Below the pieces are notes generated by a model. That model worked only from the letters and a program-made list of their open reading frames with translations. It was not told the origin of the DNA and searched no databases. A DNA stretch of 9,953 nt from UBA7236 sp036734545 (GTDB taxonomy: Bacteria > Bacteroidota > Bacteroidia > Chitinophagales > BACL12): contig DAIMYJ010000100.1 of the NCBI GenBank assembly GCA_036734545.1, forward strand, positions 1 through 9,953, read 5' to 3'. The translations under genes and the position numbers were made by a program. This document shows positions 6,505 through 9,953 of the stretch, piece after piece. Every line of letters begins with the position of its first letter. Position 1 is the first letter of the stretch.

Positions 6505-7857
6505 TTACTTGTTTATGGTTGTATAGGTAATACTGAAACGAGGCCTGAACTCTTCACGTATACATTGCGGCCCACCTAAAGTTACGGCATTCGGAACACG
6601 ATTTCCGGGGAAACATATCAACGCGAATCCGTGATTCTCGAGATCGCCGTCGATAATATCCTGCACCTGACGGGTGATGTTATACCGGTATTCATACACA
6701 GTGCGGCCGGTAGCATCATGGGTGGTCTTCACAGCGATCCCGCCAATATCGGTCTGGCCGAAGTTATCATCGAGGATGGTGCTATACAACTCAAAGGAAT
6801 ACAGGTTCACATAATAGAAGTTCCGACCCAGCGAGTCCAGCGCCACCAGTCCTACCTTGGGTGGAGCCGGGAAAAACCGTGCACCGTCATTGGTCATGGT
6901 CAGCACCAGTTCAGCTTTGTTCACCGATACATCCGTGAGATCGGTGAGTGTAGGCAACTTTACGATCGTGCGGAGTCCGCCGAATCCCTGCACATAGGTA
7001 AAGGCGTCACCGTTAGTGGTATCCGGCGCCGATAAAGCGGCGTAAGCATCGGTTTCAGGACCGTACTGGTGGGTAAAATAGTTTGTCTTTACACCGGTAA
7101 AGGGAAAGAGAATACTGAGCGAGTCGGCCTCGGCATTACGGTAATACACACGCACACCGGATATGGAGGATGCGAGGTCGAACGACATGATACCATTGGA
7201 AAAACCGGCTGTGGTATCGGGCTGAATGCAGATCCCCTGCAGGTATTCAATGAAAGCGGTATCGGAAGTCAGGAATGTAGAGTCGAGATTGATAAGGTTG
7301 GTGCCGAATGAATTGAACAGATTGATACGCAGGTGCGGTTCCCACTTGGATCCGTCGGCCAGGGTCAGCGAATCGAACAGGTTGGCCTTGAAATTCACTT
7401 TACGGCCAATGGGGATCGGCAGGGTGCGGAAGCGCTCGTCGTTGTGGTAATTGCGGGTAGTCAGCATGGGCTCGGCCACACGATAAACGTTCACACTGTG
7501 CTTCAGGGAGGTATCTCCGTGATAGGAACTGTAATCCATGGTGAGCACAACGCTGTCCACCACCGGCGACTCACCGAAGAACAGGTTGGCGGCAGGCAGG
7601 CGCAATTGGGCGTAAATGGACGCCGTGGAGTTGCCGTAACGGTCGTTAGACAGGGAACCCAGCGCGTAAAAGCGATTCTGACTGGTCACCACTGAATCAT
7701 CGCGATCGGTATAGGTAACGATGTGGAAAGTATCTATCCGCTCAGAGTTAAGCAGATCTTCTTCCGGCAAAAGGTCTTTGCCGATAAAGTTTTCCTTGTC
7801 GCAAGATGCCAGGATGACCATCCATCCGCACATCAACAGAAACAGCACACGATTCAT
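6505..7857 (-). CDS. DUF4270-type lipoprotein of unknown function
   Basis: The 450-residue product has a signal peptide with lipobox ILASC, so Cys19 is the likely lipidated residue. CDKEN follows, an acidic/Lys mix loosely like Bacteroidota surface-export signals (inference). The rest is rich in beta-strand patterns. I recognise the DUF4270 family from its N-terminus (GKDLLPEEDLLNSERIDTF), its C-terminus (RPRFSITYT) and its place next to glmS and the synthase-like gene. Two segments look alike: 70-126 (SNDRYGNSTASIYAQLRLP, VVDSVVLTMDYSS, VNVYRV) and 288-340 (GFGGLRTIVKLPTL, VNKAELVLTM, VGLVAL), which suggests two jelly-roll-like or carbohydrate-binding-like modules. The gene lies 27 bp after the synthase-like gene and 6 bp before glmS. 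A role in the envelope or polysaccharide handling is a guess from context. Confidence 0.85.
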   Translation of the reverse strand: MNRVLFLLMCGWMVILASCDKENFIGKDLLPEEDLLNSERIDTFHIVTYTDRDDSVVTSQNRFYALGSLSNDRYGNSTASIYAQLRLPAANLFFGESPVVDSVVLTMDYSSYHGDTSLKHSVNVYRVAEPMLTTRNYHNDERFRTLPIPIGRKVNFKANLFDSLTLADGSKWEPHLRINLFNSFGTNLINLDSTFLTSDTAFIEYLQGICIQPDTTAGFSNGIMSFDLASSISGVRVYYRNAEADSLSILFPFTGVKTNYFTHQYGPETDAYAALSAPDTTNGDAFTYVQGFGGLRTIVKLPTLTDLTDVSVNKAELVLTMTNDGARFFPAPPKVGLVALDSLGRNFYYVNLYSFELYSTILDDNFGQTDIGGIAVKTTHDATGRTVYEYRYNITRQVQDIIDGDLENHGFALICFPGNRVPNAVTLGGPQCIREEFRPRFSITYTTINK

Positions 7858-7884
7858 CCTGCCTATAACGGTGTTCTTGGAGAA

Positions 7885-8694
7885 TTATTGATAGAGTTCG
7901 TTGTAAAATGCAGCATATTTCTGCAGGTACTCCTCTTTTGCGAATTCCAGCACAGGTTTACCCAGTGCTTTCACATACTTCGCGAGGTCCTTTTCCAGGT
8001 CGGAGCTGCCGATGATCACGCCATCAGCATATTTGGCGCCGCCTTTACTGAGGCCGAGGTGATTATATTCCTTATACTCGCTGAGGTGTTCCTTCTCGAT
8101 ATGGGTGCTGATGGGCGCTTTTTCAAGGAATTTGTCCTTGCTGAGCTTTTCCTCATGGGTGCCCTTATACATGCTGTAAACCACCTTGGCGTTCTGGAAC
8201 ACCGGTTCGTTCTTATAGGTGGTTTTGATATAGAGCGGCACCAGACTGGTCATCCAGCCGTGGCAATGGATAATATCGGGGGCCCACTGGAATTTCTTAA
8301 CGGTCTCGAGGGCGGCCTTACAGAAGAAGACCATGCGTTCGGCGTTATCGTCGAAGAACTTATTGTTCTCGTCGTGGAACACGTGCTTGCGTTTGAACAG
8401 ATCATCGTTATCGAGGAAGTATACCTGCATCCGGGCGCCGGGCACGGAGGCCACCTTGATGATGAGCGGATAGTCGTCGTCGTTGATAATGATATTCATA
8501 CCGCTGAGGCGAACCACTTCGTGGAGGCGGTGGCGGCGTTCGTTGATAGTGCCGTAGCGGGGCATTAAAACACGGATCTCATTTCCCTGATCCTGCACAT
8601 ACTGGGGGAGTTCACGGGCAATATCGCCGATATCGGAACCATTCAGGTAAGGCTGCATTTCCTGGGTAATGATCAGCACACGCTTCTTTTCCAT
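7885..8694 (-). CDS. Short glycogen/starch synthase-like protein (GT5 N-terminal domain only)
   Basis: This 269-residue protein matches the first Rossmann-like domain of GT5 glycogen/starch synthases. Visible matches are the opening VLIITQEMQPY, VYFLDNDDLFKRKHVF (91-106), DDNAERMVFFCKAALE (115-130) and PDIIHCHGWMTSLVPLY (139-155), which parallels the His-x-His-Asp-Trp region of GlgA. A full GlgA has about 470-500 residues; the C-terminal GT-B half, which holds most donor-binding residues, is absent. The N-terminal ADP-glucose loop, KTGGL in true enzymes, reads NGSDIG here. Both facts argue against ordinary glycogen synthase activity. The stop is clean and the C-terminus compact, so this is a natural short form, as annotated widely in Bacteroidota, rather than a fragment. 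I chose the ATG at 8694; an upstream ATG at 8718 would only add eight residues. First gene of the cluster with DUF4270 and glmS. Confidence 0.85.
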   Translation of the reverse strand: MEKKRVLIITQEMQPYLNGSDIGDIARELPQYVQDQGNEIRVLMPRYGTINERRHRLHEVVRLSGMNIIINDDDYPLIIKVASVPGARMQVYFLDNDDLFKRKHVFHDENNKFFDDNAERMVFFCKAALETVKKFQWAPDIIHCHGWMTSLVPLYIKTTYKNEPVFQNAKVVYSMYKGTHEEKLSKDKFLEKAPISTHIEKEHLSEYKEYNHLGLSKGGAKYADGVIIGSSDLEKDLAKYVKALGKPVLEFAKEEYLQKYAAFYNELYQ

Positions 8695-8697
8695 AGG

Positions 8698-8705
8698 CAA
8701 AGATC
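8698..8705 (-). promoter_or_regulatory. Alternative -7-like box directly before the synthase-like gene
   Basis: The minus strand reads GATCTTTG, one base off TAnnTTTG, then CCT and the chosen ATG at 8694. The arrangement resembles those before tadA and tolC (TTTR, 3-4 pyrimidine-rich bases, ATG). A rival box lies at 8766-8773. Weak evidence. Confidence 0.2.
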
Positions 8706-8752
8706 TGTTTCGGTACAAAAGGGGATAGATTTCCCTAATCTCCTCAGAAGGT

Positions 8753-8760
8753 TAATTTTG
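8753..8760 (+). promoter_or_regulatory. panC: Possible -7 box of panC
   Basis: TAATTTTG fits TAnnTTTG completely. A TTTC at 8730-8733 is 19 bp upstream and could act as a degenerate -33. Transcription would begin near 8766 and leave a leader of about 100 bases before panC. Confidence 0.35.
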
Positions 8761-8765
8761 AGGTG

Positions 8766-8773
8766 CAAAGTTA
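8766..8773 (-). promoter_or_regulatory. Possible -7 box of the synthase-like/DUF4270/glmS operon
   Basis: The minus strand reads TAACTTTG, a full match to TAnnTTTG. The nearest TTG on that strand lies 27 bp further upstream, which is longer than usual. This box faces the panC box only 5 bp away, and the two together form an imperfect palindrome. Confidence 0.35.
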
Positions 8774-8864
8774 CAAAATAGTTAGCAGTTATTAATTATA
8801 CAACCCGAACACGGACTTTTTTAACAGGTCTTAATGATCGGCTGAAACCTTTACCACCATTGAC

Positions 8865-9752
8865 ATGCAGGTCATTACCCGCCGCTCCGAGCTCACGCCC
8901 ATACTCCTCCGCCACCGTGCCGAAGGACGCACTATCGGCTTCGTTCCCACCATGGGTGCCCTCCATGAGGGGCACCTGAGCCTGGTGGCCGAAAGCCGTC
9001 GGCGGGCCGATATCACCGTGGCCAGCGTATTTGTGAACCCCACCCAGTTCAACGACCCCAAAGACCTGGAGAAATACCCCCGTCAGCCCGAAAAGGACGC
9101 AGAAATGCTCGCAAATGCCGGCTGCGACTACCTGTATCTGCCCGGTGTGGAGGATGTATACCCCAATGGCACTCAGGAGGGCGCGGTCATCGACCTACGG
9201 GGGCTGGACACCCGTCTGGAGGGGGCCTCACGCCCGGGGCACTTTGCCGGCGTAGCCCAGGTGGTAAAAACACTCATCGAAACCGCCGTTCCCGACTACC
9301 TATGCATGGGACAGAAGGATTACCAGCAATGTATGGTCATTCGCAGGCTGTTATCGCATATGGAGGCTGCACATCAGACTTCACCTGAAGCGGCTGCTGT
9401 ATGGTCACCAAAAGATGTGCAACTGGTCATCTGCCCCATTATCCGGGAAGCGCACGGACTGGCCATGTCATCGCGGAATGTTCGCCTCAGCCCGGCACTC
9501 CGGCATCGGGCCGGTGCCATATATGCCACCCTGCAATACGCATGTTCTTTGGAACCCTTGCTGAGCAGTGATGAGATCTCAGGAATGGGTACTCAGGCGC
9601 TCAACAGCATTCCCGATTTCCATGTAGATTATTTCCTGCTTTTGGACGGCGACACGCTCGAACCCATCCATCCCGGCACACAAAAAAAAGTAGCTATCAC
9701 CAGTGTGATCGTTGGCGGCGTGCGGCTGTTGGATAATGTGGTACTCCCCTGA
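8865..9752 (+). CDS. panC: Pantothenate synthetase (pantoate--beta-alanine ligase)
   Basis: This 295-residue cytoplasmic enzyme joins pantoate and beta-alanine using ATP, the last step of pantothenate (vitamin B5) synthesis on the way to coenzyme A. Signature stretches are all there: PTMGALHEGHLSLV (28-41, HIGH-like ATP motif), SVFVNPTQF (54-62), EGASRPGHFAGVAQVV (119-134), GQKDYQQ (149-155) and GLAMSSRN (198-205, KMSKS-like). The C-terminal dimer part ends GGVRLLDNVVLP. Between RRLL (160-163) and VICPI (188-192) there are about 15 more residues than in the Escherichia coli type enzyme, which explains the slightly long product. The start at 8865 gives the normal N-terminus. It is divergent from the glmS cluster. 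A panD partner, frequent next to panC in this phylum, is not visible in the 200 bp that follow. Confidence 0.96.
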   Translation: MQVITRRSELTPILLRHRAEGRTIGFVPTMGALHEGHLSLVAESRRRADITVASVFVNPTQFNDPKDLEKYPRQPEKDAEMLANAGCDYLYLPGVEDVYPNGTQEGAVIDLRGLDTRLEGASRPGHFAGVAQVVKTLIETAVPDYLCMGQKDYQQCMVIRRLLSHMEAAHQTSPEAAAVWSPKDVQLVICPIIREAHGLAMSSRNVRLSPALRHRAGAIYATLQYACSLEPLLSSDEISGMGTQALNSIPDFHVDYFLLLDGDTLEPIHPGTQKKVAITSVIVGGVRLLDNVVLP

Positions 9753-9780
9753 CCGGCATTATTTTATTCCTGATCCGGTC
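9751..9780. repeat. Inverted repeat at the panC stop codon
   Basis: GACCGG (9751-9756, including the last two bases of the stop codon) and CCGGTC (9775-9780) are exact inverted repeats around an 18-base AT-rich loop. It sits where a terminator is expected but lacks a T-run, so it is at best an atypical terminator or 3'-end stabiliser. Confidence 0.35.
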
Positions 9781-9793
9781 GGTGTGGGATGAG

Positions 9794-9828
9794 GGTTGTA
9801 GGTTATAGGTTGTAAGTTGTAAGTTATA
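9794..9828 (+). repeat. Five-unit heptamer tandem array downstream of panC
   Basis: Five consecutive 7-base units follow a pattern RGTTRTA. Typical words are GGTTGTA and AGTTATA; differences between units are all purine transitions (G/A) at positions 1 and 5. The period is exact over 35 bp. It lies in the 200 bp after panC where no coding region can be supported. Confidence 0.75.
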
Positions 9829-9839
9829 GGAGACTCATT

Positions 9840-9857
9840 ACATCCAAAGAAGGATGT
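9840..9857. other. Small hairpin between two heptamer arrays
   Basis: ACATCC (9840-9845) and GGATGT (9852-9857) form a perfect 6 bp stem around a six-base loop. Only three T follow soon after. It sits at the centre of the larger imperfect inverted repeat made by the flanking arrays. Confidence 0.4.
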
Positions 9858-9891
9858 GTTTCATAACTCATACCTCATTCACCTACTTATA
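9857..9891 (-). repeat. Heptamer array in opposite orientation
   Basis: On the plus strand, 7-base units resembling TACCTCA and TAACTCA run through this stretch, the last two more diverged; on the minus strand they read TGAGGTA/TGAGTTA. Part of this strand (AGGTATGAGTTAT) matches 10 of 13 bases of the array at 9815-9827, so the two arrays face each other around the hairpin at 9840-9857. Confidence 0.5.
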
Positions 9892-9901
9892 AAATTGATA
9901 T

Positions 9902-9929
9902 CGAGTAGCGAGTATCGGGTCTCGAGACA
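9902..9929 (+). repeat. Four-unit heptamer array with CGAGTAG-like words
   Basis: Four 7-base units each begin CG and mostly CGAG; the first is CGAGTAG and the last CGAGACA. The last two units contain a perfect 10-base palindrome, GTCTCGAGAC (9919-9928). This is a third word type within 150 bp. Nothing recognisable follows before the window ends. Confidence 0.65.
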
Positions 9930-9953
9930 AATGCAAGCGCAATTTATCCGTCC

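Noticed and set aside
6499..6600. glmS ribozyme/riboswitch
   Set aside because: glmS begins 6 bp after the previous coding region, leaving no room for a leader ribozyme, and this RNA is typical of Firmicutes.
7723..8568. 281-codon open frame on the plus strand opposite the synthase-like gene
   Set aside because: The minus strand encodes a recognisable GT5 domain and lipoprotein start. The plus-strand product is rich in His, Val and Ile with no family features, as expected for an antisense shadow. The same holds for 977-1699.
9794..9929. CRISPR array
   Set aside because: Units are 7 bp, degenerate and directly adjacent, with no 23-47 bp repeats, no unique spacers and no cas genes.

Overview
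The window looks like an assembled scaffold from a member of the Bacteroidota, most likely a Chitinophagaceae/Chitinophagales relative with roughly balanced GC. Three things point there: a DUF4270-type lipoprotein lying between a short glycogen-synthase-like gene and glmS, with panC divergent; start codons with no Shine-Dalgarno but nearby TAnnTTTG-type -7 boxes; and Bacteroidota-style lipoproteins. A run of 100 N (2732-2831) is a scaffold gap, so adjacency across it depends on the assembly.

Left part (1-2731, minus strand): an outer membrane TolC-like factor followed by a membrane-anchored periplasmic adaptor (HlyD/MacA type), 9 bp apart. This is two thirds of a tripartite efflux pump. The inner-membrane transporter is probably beyond the left edge. 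Middle (2832-4287, plus strand): tadA (tRNA adenosine deaminase), a 193 bp spacer with several inverted repeats, a superoxide dismutase with Mn-type signature residues, a strong intrinsic terminator, and a leader with a perfect 8 bp dyad. Next comes a small lipoprotein (4288-4632) resembling a monoheme cytochrome c with an expanded CX4CH site.

Right part: a minus-strand cluster (8694 down to 4660) reads glycogen/starch-synthase-like N-terminal domain protein, DUF4270 lipoprotein, then glmS, with gaps of 27 and 6 bp that suggest one operon. It probably links sugar metabolism and amino-sugar supply to the cell envelope, but two of its three members have no proven function. panC (pantothenate synthetase) is divergent. 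The 170 bp between panC and the cluster holds two face-to-face -7-like boxes. After panC, the last 200 bp have no recognisable gene.

The most unusual signal is a set of short, degenerate tandem arrays with a unit of 7 (locally 8) bp. They occur only between genes, at 1-28, 2832-2876, 9794-9828, 9857-9891 and 9902-9929. Each uses a different word but keeps nearly the same period; one borders the N gap and merges into the presumed tadA promoter, and another ends in the hlyD stop codon. Otherwise the window is mostly conserved housekeeping and envelope genes; no phage, transposon, CRISPR or defence system was seen.
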